A stretch of 37,812 nt of DNA from CAYJFD01 sp964369605 (GTDB lineage: Bacteria > Bacteroidota > Bacteroidia > Bacteroidales > UBA932). Position 1 is the first letter of the stretch, and each line of letters starts with the position of its first letter. The stretch is taken from positions 1 through 37,812 of the forward strand of contig CAYJFD010000021.1 in NCBI GenBank assembly GCA_964369605.1. Reading direction: 5' to 3'. Shown here in pieces: positions 8,024 to 15,944 of the stretch. Both the position numbers and the translations under genes were made by a program. A model generated the notes under the pieces. That model was not told where the DNA came from, searched no databases, and saw nothing but the letters and a program-made list of their open reading frames with translations.

Positions 8024-8782
8024 TTACAATGTTTTACCTCCGTCTATTACTAAAGTTGTTCCTGTTACAAATCTTGAAGCGTCAGAAAGAAAGTATATTA
8101 TTGCGTGTGCAACTTCTTCTGGTTTTCCATGTCTTTTTAAAGGACATGATTTGATTATAGCTTCGTTTGTTTCATTATCTAACACACTTGCTGCCATTAG
8201 TTCCGTTTCAATAAATCCTGGTAAAACAGCATTACTTCTAATTCCTTTTGACCCTAAGTCAACAGCGGCATTTTTCATAAAACCTGTGAGTGCAGTTTTC
8301 GAAGAAGAGTATATACTACGACCTATTGCAACAGTGCAATTTCCTCCTATAGAAGATGTAAATACCAAAGATGCAAATTTATTTATTTTCTTTTTTTTCA
8401 AAAGTTTCTGCGTCAGCATCATCGGAGCAAAAACATTTAATTCAAATACATTATGCAAATCATTAGAATTAATAAATGGAAGGAGTAAATTTTTGGAAAT
8501 TCCTGCATTATTAACAACACCATCTAATTTAGGCACCGTTTCAGCTATCAAGTCAAGAGTTTCTGTGTTAGATAAGTCTCCAACTATAATAGAATGTCCC
8601 TCACCATATAACTCTGAATATGCTTCTTGTAAACGTTCTTCACTACGAGCTGTTATAATAACAGTTGCTCCCATCTTAGAACATTCAATAGCCGTTGCTT
8701 TTCCGATCCCAGACGATGCTCCTGTTACTAATACCCTCTTACCCCTTAGGGTAAAAGGATTATAAGTAGCATCTACAATCAT
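8024..8782 (-). CDS. FabG-like 3-oxoacyl-ACP reductase (classical SDR)
   Basis: 252-residue classical SDR. The NADPH-binding GASSGIG is at 21-27, NNAG at 91-94, the catalytic serine lies in FTSSIGG (about 143-144) and YxxxK is Tyr158/Lys162. The C-terminal VTGTTLVIDGG is typical of FabG. Sitting between an ACP gene (ATGA overlap at 8779-8782) and two KASIII genes, it most likely reduces the 3-ketoacyl-ACP to a 3-hydroxyacyl-ACP. No FabZ-like dehydratase or FabI-like enoyl reductase is encoded nearby, so the chain would stop as a 3-hydroxyacyl group. A sugar ketoreductase role is possible but less consistent with the context. Confidence 0.9.
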   Translation of the reverse strand: MIVDATYNPFTLRGKRVLVTGASSGIGKATAIECSKMGATVIITARSEERLQEAYSELYGEGHSIIVGDLSNTETLDLIAETVPKLDGVVNNAGISKNLLLPFINSNDLHNVFELNVFAPMMLTQKLLKKKKINKFASLVFTSSIGGNCTVAIGRSIYSSSKTALTGFMKNAAVDLGSKGIRSNAVLPGFIETELMAASVLDNETNEAIIKSCPLKRHGKPEEVAHAIIYFLSDASRFVTGTTLVIDGGKTL

Positions 8783-9009
8783 AGTTTTGTTTGAACTAAA
8801 TTATAAAGATCTGCAACTGTCGCAGTATTACGAAGATCTGCACCCGTAACCTGCACTTCAAATTCTTCGTCAATCATTGAGATAACTGATAGAGCTACCA
8901 ATGAACTCCATTCGTCGATTTCTGAATAATTTGTTTCTGCAGTAAAAACTGACGCATCTGTATCGTCAAACTGTTCTGCAAATAATTCTACAAATTTACT
9001 TAATTCCAT
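8779..9009 (-). CDS. Dedicated acyl carrier protein
   Basis: 76-residue acidic protein with the four-helix ACP pattern. The phosphopantetheine site is Ser36 in EWSSL, where housekeeping ACPs have DSL. The divergence and its place between fabD and the reductase indicate a pathway-specific ACP rather than the cell's AcpP. It overlaps the reductase by ATGA and follows fabD by 18 bp. It should carry malonyl (loaded by the FabD next door), then the 3-keto and 3-hydroxyacyl intermediates, and deliver them to a sugar acyltransferase. Confidence 0.92.
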   Translation of the reverse strand: MELSKFVELFAEQFDDTDASVFTAETNYSEIDEWSSLVALSVISMIDEEFEVQVTGADLRNTATVADLYNLVQTKL

Positions 9010-9027
9010 GATTTTAAATTTTAATTA

Positions 9028-9957
9028 TTATTGTTTATAGTTTTTGATTACTCCTTGATATGTCTGAATATCAAGGAGTGAAGTTACTTCTTTATTTGGA
9101 TACATGCGACTCACTATTTTTTCTAAGGTGTCGTCAGTGCCTACTTCATAGAAACATTCAATTCCATCAGCAACCATATTATGCACCATATTTGTCCAAT
9201 GCACAGAGTGTGTAATATGGTCGATAAGATTTGCTTGTATCTTAGCGGGATCGGTGTGAGCTATAGAATCTACACATTGATAAATAGGAATAGTAGGCAC
9301 GTTGAATGTTGTTTGTTTGATTATTTCTCCCAACTCAACACGTGCTTCTTCCATATAAGGTGAATGAAAAGACCCACTGATAGCAAGAGGAACAGCACGC
9401 TTAGCTCCCTCAGCCTTGAATGTTTTACAAGCGAGGCGAACTCCTTTTTTTGATCCTGTAATAACAACTTGCCCTGGACCATTATAGTTTGCCATATAAA
9501 TAGGCTCGCCCGATTCTTCATATAATTCTTTTATTCTGTTTTCTATATATTCATCTGACAATCCGATGACTGCACCCATTGCTGTAGCATATTTTTCGCA
9601 AACCTTCTGTGCTATCAAAGCACGATTAAGTGTCAGATTGAGTCCATCTTCGAAAGATAGTGCACCACACACGACTAATGCAGCAAATTCTCCCAAAGAA
9701 TGCCCTGCAACGACGTCTGCTTTAACATCTTCTTGTGTAAGCGCTAAAATCGTTTCATAGAGAAAAACAGCAGGTTGCGTGTTTTTTGTTTCCATTAGCT
9801 CTAGTTCACTACCATTAAACATCACATCAGTTATCTTTCTACCTAGTAGCTTATCGGCAGAATCAAACATCTCTTTTGCTTTTGGAAAATTCTCATAAAG
9901 ATCTTTTCCCATACCTTCTCTCTGGCATCCTTGACCAGGAAATATAAATGCTTTCAA
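9028..9957 (-). CDS. fabD: Malonyl-CoA:ACP transacylase
   Basis: 309 residues with the normal FabD opening KAFIFPGQG, nucleophile Ser87 in GHSLGE and His198 in SGSFHSP. It charges ACP with malonate. The start is a TTG at 9957-9955: the FabD N-terminus begins exactly there, the codon before it is ACA, and the preceding gene stops only 7 bp upstream, so no ATG is available. The weak start could keep expression low. A second fabD outside the housekeeping fatty-acid operon, paired with its own ACP, marks a self-contained acyl-building module. Confidence 0.92.
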   Translation of the reverse strand: MKAFIFPGQGCQREGMGKDLYENFPKAKEMFDSADKLLGRKITDVMFNGSELELMETKNTQPAVFLYETILALTQEDVKADVVAGHSLGEFAALVVCGALSFEDGLNLTLNRALIAQKVCEKYATAMGAVIGLSDEYIENRIKELYEESGEPIYMANYNGPGQVVITGSKKGVRLACKTFKAEGAKRAVPLAISGSFHSPYMEEARVELGEIIKQTTFNVPTIPIYQCVDSIAHTDPAKIQANLIDHITHSVHWTNMVHNMVADGIECFYEVGTDDTLEKIVSRMYPNKEVTSLLDIQTYQGVIKNYKQ

Positions 9958-9964
9958 TGTTAAA

Positions 9965-10579
9965 TTATTTTTTAAGTTTTCTTGCTTTGCGAATCATTGC
10001 AACACGCTTAGCAAAAGCTTGAAGTGTATATTGATTGTCTGCGACAAGCTGCAAATAATCTTCTTTCATAAGTGCATACACGCACAAATCATGAAAGACT
10101 CCTTCCTTATATACCGCCTGGCGTTTAATACCCTCCAACTTAAAACCTGTAGCCTCTAACATAATCGGCGAAAAGGGATGAGTTGCAAGACACGTACCTT
10201 CAAGGCGGTTAAGCCCTAAAGAAATAAACACATAATGCCAAACAAGCATTCTAGAATCAATCAAGTAAGATCCATCTTGACAATCTTTCTCGCCGATTAC
10301 GATAACTCCTCCTGATGCACAACGATTAATAAAATGAATATCATTTACACTTGTATAACCTATCATTCTATCTGATCCATCATTGATGCAAATTGCGAAG
10401 AAGATATTATATGGGTCGTGTTTCATTTTAGAAAGTACCCAATCTAAAGTTTCATTGTATGATGTTGGACGATTTAAACCTAAAGCCATTCCCATAAGGT
10501 CAAAATCATTTTTCCATTTATGGATTAATTCTGCATCTTCCTGCTTGAACGCTCTTAAATAAATGCTATATTTTTTCAT
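9965..10579 (-). CDS. GNAT-family N-acyltransferase (RimL/PseH-like)
   Basis: 204 residues with the RimJ/RimL-type GNAT fold: LRAFKQEDAELIHKWKND at the N-terminus, MIGYTSVNDI as the central strand, and a C-terminal NRLEGTCLATHPFSPIMLEA followed by GFKLEG, the usual end of GNAT domains. The pyrophosphate-binding Q/R-x-x-G-x-G/A loop is poorly conserved (GEKDCQDGSYLI). GNATs of this type N-acetylate sugars such as the 4-amino group in PseH. It ends 7 bp before fabD, so it may use a thioester made here. Which of this protein and the hexapeptide enzyme acylates which position is unknown. Confidence 0.82.
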   Translation of the reverse strand: MKKYSIYLRAFKQEDAELIHKWKNDFDLMGMALGLNRPTSYNETLDWVLSKMKHDPYNIFFAICINDGSDRMIGYTSVNDIHFINRCASGGVIVIGEKDCQDGSYLIDSRMLVWHYVFISLGLNRLEGTCLATHPFSPIMLEATGFKLEGIKRQAVYKEGVFHDLCVYALMKEDYLQLVADNQYTLQAFAKRVAMIRKARKLKK

Positions 10580-10627
10580 ACTTTTATAATACTATAATAA
10601 TTTTAAATTCCTATACAGTGGAAAGAA

Positions 10628-10699
10628 TTAATATAATCGCTTCAGTAATGTATCCCTGATAGAATCTCTGTTCTCGTAGGTACTATTAATCTGTATCAT
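10628..10699 (-). other. 23-codon open frame in gap, possible gene remnant
   Basis: In the 105-bp gap between the ATP-grasp and GNAT genes the minus strand has a short frame from an ATG at 10699 to a TAA at 10628, overlapping the end of the ATP-grasp gene. Its end, NRDSIRDTLLKRLY, has a composition like a genuine protein C-terminus. It may be the tail of a lost gene or chance; there is no family match. Confidence 0.2.
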
Positions 10700-11801
10700 T
10701 AATCTTTCTGTTATATTTATAGATTAAATATGCTGAACGATCGTGGTTGCCAGTAGCTATCTTAATATTATTCTCCGTAATTACTTTTTCTACTAGCCAA
10801 TCTTTAGTATTGGAACTATTAAAGAAGGGTAATCTATCAATTGTTTGACCGCATAAATAGTAGATTCCTGAATATGCATTATTTATTATTTTCGGTTCGA
10901 TAAATGTGCCAACAGAGGCATCGATTATCCCTTTGAGATAATCGTACCCAGTACTAAGGTGAACTAGATGATTCGAAATTTCCTCTCCAGCACCTCGCGG
11001 ATTTAACTCAATTAGGTATATATTACCAGAAGCATCCATCTTACATTCCGTATGTGCCGCTCCATTGATAAATCCGATTGAGTTTAGAAGATTTATTATT
11101 ACGTTTGCGATTCTATTTCTCATTGAATTAGAAAAATTTGCAGGCTGATGATGAGATATTTCAATAAAATTAGGGGGGCCACTATTTTCCTTCTCTGTTA
11201 TTTGTAAAATATAGTGTTTCCCCTCAAAGGAAATAGTTTCAACGGAGAATTCTATCCCCTCGATATATTCTTCAATTAATATCTTAGAGGTAGGATTATC
11301 AACCGCTATTTTATATGCAGTGTTGTATTCTTGTTCATTTCTGACAAGAAATACTCCCTTTTTCCCTTCTCCTATAACCGGCTTAATGATGCAAGGGTAA
11401 AATGGTGGTTGTTCAAAATTTTTCATTGACTTGAATTTGATCTTCGACAAACCTTGAATACGTTGTGAAACCTCTCGCATATATTCCTTATTCTTTATCT
11501 TCAAAACAAGATCATATGGATTTCCTAAGAATCCCAATCTTTCCGCTATATAAGCTACAATCTCAGCACATAGGTTTGATGCATTACTAACAACTCCACT
11601 TATATTCTCCTCGCGACATATATTTACAATCAAATCCTTTTCAAATATTGATATAGGATAAAATTTATCGACGTAATCTTTACATACTGCTCCTTTTCCC
11701 CAAGCAAAACACACCGTTTCAATACCTAATTCTTTTGCTTTTAAGCATAATTTCAATTGTCCTATTGAAGCACCAATTATTGCTATCTTCTTTTTGTTCA
11801 T
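10686..11801 (-). CDS. ATP-grasp ligase
   Basis: 371 residues. A Rossmann-like pre-ATP-grasp domain (KKIAIIGASIGQLKLC) is followed by an ATP-grasp core: PCIIKPVIGEGKKGVFLV (ATP-binding lysine and flexible loop), LIEEYIEGIEFSVE, and the metal-binding LIELNPRGAGEE. Such enzymes form amide or thioester bonds by way of acyl phosphates; relatives ligate amino acids to amines. In this operon, after WbqC and the aminotransferase, a role in attaching an amino acid or other acid to the aminosugar is plausible, but no substrate can be named. It starts 39 bp after the WbqC stop. Confidence 0.85.
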   Translation of the reverse strand: MNKKKIAIIGASIGQLKLCLKAKELGIETVCFAWGKGAVCKDYVDKFYPISIFEKDLIVNICREENISGVVSNASNLCAEIVAYIAERLGFLGNPYDLVLKIKNKEYMREVSQRIQGLSKIKFKSMKNFEQPPFYPCIIKPVIGEGKKGVFLVRNEQEYNTAYKIAVDNPTSKILIEEYIEGIEFSVETISFEGKHYILQITEKENSGPPNFIEISHHQPANFSNSMRNRIANVIINLLNSIGFINGAAHTECKMDASGNIYLIELNPRGAGEEISNHLVHLSTGYDYLKGIIDASVGTFIEPKIINNAYSGIYYLCGQTIDRLPFFNSSNTKDWLVEKVITENNIKIATGNHDRSAYLIYKYNRKINDTD

Positions 11802-11840
11802 AGTTTTACATTTATATGAAGATATCTATGTATTTCTATA

Positions 11841-12530
11841 TTATATAAGTTCATAATTGTCCAACATTACGTTAATCTCCGCTGGAGAGTTAAACATTAA
11901 CACGTCAATTACTGAAAGGCCACCAATAAATTCGTTATTATACTGACAATATGGTGTTAATTCTGTTTTGATAAACCTCAAATCGATGTTATTCTTATCA
12001 AAAGTACCTTTGTCGTATAATGCTTGTCCACCTATGACATTATAGTACTCTGTGGCATCCTGCCTTATGCAAATGTCTATAATTTTTTCTTGAGCCTTTA
12101 ATCGGGTATCTTTTGGGATCTGAGAAGATAGGCATATTTTCGTTTGTATGTCAAGATATCTACAAACTTGTTGAATAGAATTGAATAGAAATCGACCTAA
12201 GTTTTTGTCGGGATATTCAGATATGGAGTCCAATAGTAGCTTCACTTGTTTAAAATGCGGTGCTTTACTGTAATTAAAATGGAGCATCTTTCTAAACTTC
12301 ACAAAGTCGTCTTTTATCTCTAGTTCATTAATAAGTTTATTTTGAGAAGCACCATCGAGACTAAGAGTAAAAAGCTTTGATTGTCCACCAACGAGTATAT
12401 TATTACGATTGATCCACCCTTTATTCATATAACTCACATCATCGTATACGATGAATTTGTCAACAGCTTTGATTAGCTGCCAATAGCCAATATATGGCAT
12501 AAAGTATGGCTGCATTATAGCTAGTTTCAT
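11841..12530 (-). CDS. WbqC-family protein
   Basis: 229 residues with the family opening LAIMQPYFMPYIGYWQLI, then FIVYDDVSYMNKGWINRN and, near the middle, SEYPDKNLGRFLFNSI. WbqC proteins occur in many O-antigen and capsule clusters beside DegT aminotransferases; the biochemical function is not established to my knowledge. The ATG overlaps the aminotransferase stop (ATGA at 12527-12530), so both are made together and presumably act on the same aminosugar. Confidence 0.88.
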   Translation of the reverse strand: MKLAIMQPYFMPYIGYWQLIKAVDKFIVYDDVSYMNKGWINRNNILVGGQSKLFTLSLDGASQNKLINELEIKDDFVKFRKMLHFNYSKAPHFKQVKLLLDSISEYPDKNLGRFLFNSIQQVCRYLDIQTKICLSSQIPKDTRLKAQEKIIDICIRQDATEYYNVIGGQALYDKGTFDKNNIDLRFIKTELTPYCQYNNEFIGGLSVIDVLMFNSPAEINVMLDNYELI

Positions 12531-13603
12531 ATTATTAATTTTACAACCCGCTCAATATCTTTTATCTCTAGATTGTAGTATAGAGGCAAACATAATATAC
12601 GAGATGCTATGCTTTCTGAACAAGGCATCTCTACATAGTCAACTATATCTGTAAATGTATTGACAGCTGGATAAAAATAACGGCGTGCGAAGATATGCTC
12701 TTCAGCTAAGGCTTTTTCAACTTGGAGTAATTGCTCCTCAGTTTCAAATATCACAGGAAAATAACTGTAATTACAACTATCCGTTATCTTCTGAAAAGAT
12801 AAATCATCACGTTTAGACAAAAGCGATTTGTAAAGTTCATATTTTTCTTTTCTATCGGCTAATGCCTCTTGTAAATATTTTATATTGGCTAAACCTATGG
12901 CTGCATTCACTTCAGTCATTTTTGCATTGGTGCCATCTTCTACTACCTCTTTTGCATCATCGAAGCCGAAGAAACGTATTCGTTTCATTTTTTCGTGAAG
13001 AGCCTTATCTGTAGTAAAGCATCCTCCGCCTTCTGATGTATTGAGCATTTTTGTTGCGTGAAAACTCGTAGTTGATATATCGCCATATTCAAAGATACAT
13101 TTCCCTTTGTGCCTTACTCCTACTGAGTGAGCAGCATCATAAATAACCTTTAGATTATGACGTTTTGCTATTTCGTCAATAGCATCTGTGTCGCATGTAT
13201 TCCCAAACACATGTACAGGAAGAATAGCAACTGTTTTATCTGTTATAGCATCCTCTATTTTCGTAGGGTCAATATTAAGCGTATCTGGATCAATATCTAC
13301 AAATACAGGTGTGCATCCTTCCCATTTAATAGCACTCAGCGTAGCAATAAATGTAAAAGGCGTAGTTATAATCTCGCCCTTAAGTTCAAGTGCTTTAATA
13401 GCCATCTGTATAGCGATAGTTCCATTAACACAAGAAACTATATTTTTGGTATCAAGATGAGCTGCTACCTCTTTTTCAAACTTCTGAACTAGAGGGCCAT
13501 TATGCGTCATAACGCCGCTATCCCATATACCTTGCATTATTTCTGTGACCTCGTTTAGAGGGGCTAGGGTAGGCATCGTAACATAGATATTTTTATTTCC
13601 CAT
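12527..13603 (-). CDS. dTDP-4-keto-6-deoxyhexose 4-aminotransferase (DegT family, VioA-like)
   Basis: 358 residues from the ATG at 13603-13601; the GTG one codon earlier is not needed. PLP landmarks (residue 1 = this ATG) are SCVNGT (58-63), the pyridine-contacting aspartate in VIYDAAHS (156) and the Schiff-base lysine in SFHATKMLNTSEGG (185). The HATK-type motif resembles enzymes that aminate C4 of dTDP-sugars, such as VioA. Upstream genes encode a 2,3-dehydratase and a 3-ketoreductase, so the substrate is probably dTDP-4-keto-2,6-dideoxyhexose and the product a dTDP-4-amino-2,4,6-trideoxyhexose (inference). The 5' end overlaps the ketoreductase by 11 bp and the 3' end overlaps wbqC by 4 bp. 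Confidence 0.88.
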   Translation of the reverse strand: MGNKNIYVTMPTLAPLNEVTEIMQGIWDSGVMTHNGPLVQKFEKEVAAHLDTKNIVSCVNGTIAIQMAIKALELKGEIITTPFTFIATLSAIKWEGCTPVFVDIDPDTLNIDPTKIEDAITDKTVAILPVHVFGNTCDTDAIDEIAKRHNLKVIYDAAHSVGVRHKGKCIFEYGDISTTSFHATKMLNTSEGGGCFTTDKALHEKMKRIRFFGFDDAKEVVEDGTNAKMTEVNAAIGLANIKYLQEALADRKEKYELYKSLLSKRDDLSFQKITDSCNYSYFPVIFETEEQLLQVEKALAEEHIFARRYFYPAVNTFTDIVDYVEMPCSESIASRILCLPLYYNLEIKDIERVVKLII

Positions 13604-14573
13604 CACTTAGAGTTTTAGCTTGTTGAATAAACTGTGCTTGTTGAATATTCTTATCATACTCTTTAGTAAAATCAGACTTATTTAAACAGTCAGCTAGGTG
13701 AGATAGTATATTCTGGAAATGATCATCGGCAGGTAAGCTGATTTCCTCTCTTTCTCCACATTTTTCAACTATAATAGTTGGATTAAAGTCTTTAGGGGCA
13801 GTATATGCTCTGGGGACACTAATTTTTCCTTTACTTCCCCAAATTTCATAACTGCACTGATAGAAATTATCAAAACCAAAGGCTAGTTGTGCAGTTACTC
13901 CTCCTCCTCTGCTTGATAAGAAAATTCCACCATATAAATCTACTTCAGACTGTTCTGGTGTCAAAAGTGTAGCAGCCTTCACATTAAAATCTATTTTAGG
14001 CAGAATTACTTGGAGGGCTTTGAGTGTGTATGCTCCAGCGTCTAATAAGGCACCACCTCCCAAACTCTTTGAGTACCTAATATTATTCCTATCTGGAAAT
14101 GGAGGAAAACCAAACGAAGCTCTAAAACATCTAATTTCACCTATCTCGCCACTGTCTATCAGGTCTAGTACATATTTTTGCTGAGAATGAAACTGGAATT
14201 GGAAATTTTCAGCTAAGAGCAAATTTCGTTTTTTGGCTATTTTAGTCACCTCCTCGACTTCTTCCAGGCTTGAACATAGAGTTTTTTCCACTAGTAGGTG
14301 TTTATTATGCTCTAATGCTTTCTTTATCCACTCATAGTGTAGACCTGTAGGTAATGGTATATATACTAGTTCTATAGTTGTATCTTCTAATAACTCCTCG
14401 TATGAACCGTAAGCTTTGCAATTATATTGATTTGAGAGCTTTTCGGCTTTTTCAAAATCTCTGCTCGCAACGGCCGATAAATTAAAATTATCATTTTCTT
14501 CAAAGGCTGGTATCAGTGACCGAACAGCAATATTTGCGCATCCAAGTATTCCTACTGTGTATATTTTAGACAT
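13593..14573 (-). CDS. Gfo/Idh/MocA-family sugar 3-ketoreductase (KijD10-like)
   Basis: 326-residue NAD(P)-dependent oxidoreductase with a Rossmann domain (TVGILGCANIA), the family Glu-Lys motif LLVEKTL (Lys97) and DAGAY containing Tyr182. The Lys and Tyr fit the spacing of KijD10, the C3-ketoreductase of kijanose biosynthesis (Lys102, Tyr186). It directly follows the NDP-hexose 2,3-dehydratase gene, with an 8-bp overlap, and the two activities are normally paired because the dehydratase product is an unstable 3,4-diketo sugar. It is not close to the other Gfo/Idh protein in this window, WbpB at 32271-33236. Confidence 0.88.
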   Translation of the reverse strand: MSKIYTVGILGCANIAVRSLIPAFEENDNFNLSAVASRDFEKAEKLSNQYNCKAYGSYEELLEDTTIELVYIPLPTGLHYEWIKKALEHNKHLLVEKTLCSSLEEVEEVTKIAKKRNLLLAENFQFQFHSQQKYVLDLIDSGEIGEIRCFRASFGFPPFPDRNNIRYSKSLGGGALLDAGAYTLKALQVILPKIDFNVKAATLLTPEQSEVDLYGGIFLSSRGGGVTAQLAFGFDNFYQCSYEIWGSKGKISVPRAYTAPKDFNPTIIVEKCGEREEISLPADDHFQNILSHLADCLNKSDFTKEYDKNIQQAQFIQQAKTLSDGK

Positions 14574-15939
14574 AGTTAATTAAAGATAAGAGGCTACGTG
14601 CCTGTATATTTAAATAATTATTAAATCTTAAAAACAGATGGATCTGCTGAAGAGTCATCCATTTGTAATTCTCAGGAACCTCTAAAGGAAAATCAGAATC
14701 AACTTCTTTTACGATATTTCTATTTTGTTCATGATAAAAACGACCTCCTTCTTCAGACTGCAGCGTATCAGTAATAATCACTCCATAGTTATTATCTAAT
14801 GCTATGTCGTAGAAAGCAGGGTGCCTTGCATCGTTTGGGACTTTTCCTGTTAAGCACTGCACTGTAGGAGCTAGTTCCATTATATCAAAATTTCCACATT
14901 CTAGTTTTGCTTGAACAAGGAAATGATATACGTTATCTATTTTCTTAATTAAAAAGGCACAAATACCCTCTTGCTGTGGTTGGATAAGTGGTTGTGTCCA
15001 ATTTACTACTTCTCTATTTGCTATTTTAACATCTACTCCTATCACCTTAAAATACTTTTCTTGGTGATGCACTATCTCATCGTTTGTTACTAGCCAGTCT
15101 GACATCTTATTAATTGGATAAGAAAAGACTCTTAGATCGTATTTTGATTTTAGATGTGTTAACCAAGATAATATATCTTTATCTGAGAATAGAGAATAGT
15201 TACTGAGCGAAGATAATATCAGATCTCTACCTATCTGAGAAAATTTACTTAAGTCAGTTAATGGTGTTATGCATTCACTTATGTTTAGTCCAGAAATAAC
15301 AGTTCTCGTATCCATATTTACAAGATTATCATACTGCATTAATTGTTTTATCTGTCCAAGTGTCATCCATCTAAAATTCTCTAAGACCTCGACATCTCCC
15401 TCCACCTTGATTATTATATTCCTATTCCTTTTTCGTAAAAAGCGAGCCCCTTGTTCAGACTGCAGTTGATCAAGTAAGATCTCCTCTTTCTTGGCATTTA
15501 CGAAGTAGTTTAGATAATTTGGAGAGTTACCTCTGTGAACTTGAGAATAATTACTTTTAGTAGCTTGCAAGGTAGGTGATATCTGTACACTGTTAATATT
15601 TCCAGGTTCTATTTTTGCTTGCATCAAAAAATATAGAATACCATTTATCTCTTTGGTTAGTATTCCAAGATACCCGACTTCTGACTGATTAATAATTGGT
15701 TGGTGCCAAAGATATTTTGGTCCATAATCCGTCCTAACCTCTATACCCTCAATGGAAAAGAAACGCCCAGTATTATGTGCTAAGGTTCCTGATGAATCAA
15801 ATCTCCATAGTTTTAGATCTTTTAATGAAATCCTCTCTACAGAAGCATTAGCATTTTGACTATGTCGTCTCAGCCATTCTAGTATTTCGGTTGTAGAATG
15901 TATGGTATCTTCTATGGAAATTAGCGATTTTATTAACAT
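14566..15939 (-). CDS. NDP-hexose 2,3-dehydratase (EvaA/TylX3 family)
   Basis: 457 residues with the tandem duplicated fold typical of this family. Repeat 1 holds WHQPIINQ (78-85), FLMQAKIEPGN (104-114) and SPTLQAT (121-127). Repeat 2 holds WTQPLIQ (314-320), FLVQAKLECGN (340-350) and APTVQCL (357-363). Each half also ends with LQSE-x-G-x-RF and a later WMTL-x-QI. These enzymes remove the C2 hydroxyl of dTDP-4-keto-6-deoxyglucose, the committed step to 2-deoxysugars of antibiotics. The usual length is 430-490. It follows flippase 1 by 5 bp and overlaps the ketoreductase gene. A 31-base copy of its 5' end lies at 17449-17479. dTDP-glucose synthesis genes are not in the window. Confidence 0.93.
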   Translation of the reverse strand: MLIKSLISIEDTIHSTTEILEWLRRHSQNANASVERISLKDLKLWRFDSSGTLAHNTGRFFSIEGIEVRTDYGPKYLWHQPIINQSEVGYLGILTKEINGILYFLMQAKIEPGNINSVQISPTLQATKSNYSQVHRGNSPNYLNYFVNAKKEEILLDQLQSEQGARFLRKRNRNIIIKVEGDVEVLENFRWMTLGQIKQLMQYDNLVNMDTRTVISGLNISECITPLTDLSKFSQIGRDLILSSLSNYSLFSDKDILSWLTHLKSKYDLRVFSYPINKMSDWLVTNDEIVHHQEKYFKVIGVDVKIANREVVNWTQPLIQPQQEGICAFLIKKIDNVYHFLVQAKLECGNFDIMELAPTVQCLTGKVPNDARHPAFYDIALDNNYGVIITDTLQSEEGGRFYHEQNRNIVKEVDSDFPLEVPENYKWMTLQQIHLFLRFNNYLNIQARSLLSLINYV

Positions 15940-15944
15940 AAGTC

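Noticed and set aside
8151..8765. 204-codon open frame on the plus strand
   Set aside because: Exactly antisense to the FabG-like reductase, whose motifs are clear; no family features in the antisense frame.
5147..9957. Housekeeping fatty-acid synthesis cluster
   Set aside because: No FabF, FabZ, FabI or Acc genes, a divergent ACP, and sugar enzymes interleaved with the acyl genes.
14566..15939. Fusion of two separate genes because of the two similar halves
   Set aside because: The duplicated fold is normal for the NDP-hexose 2,3-dehydratase family.
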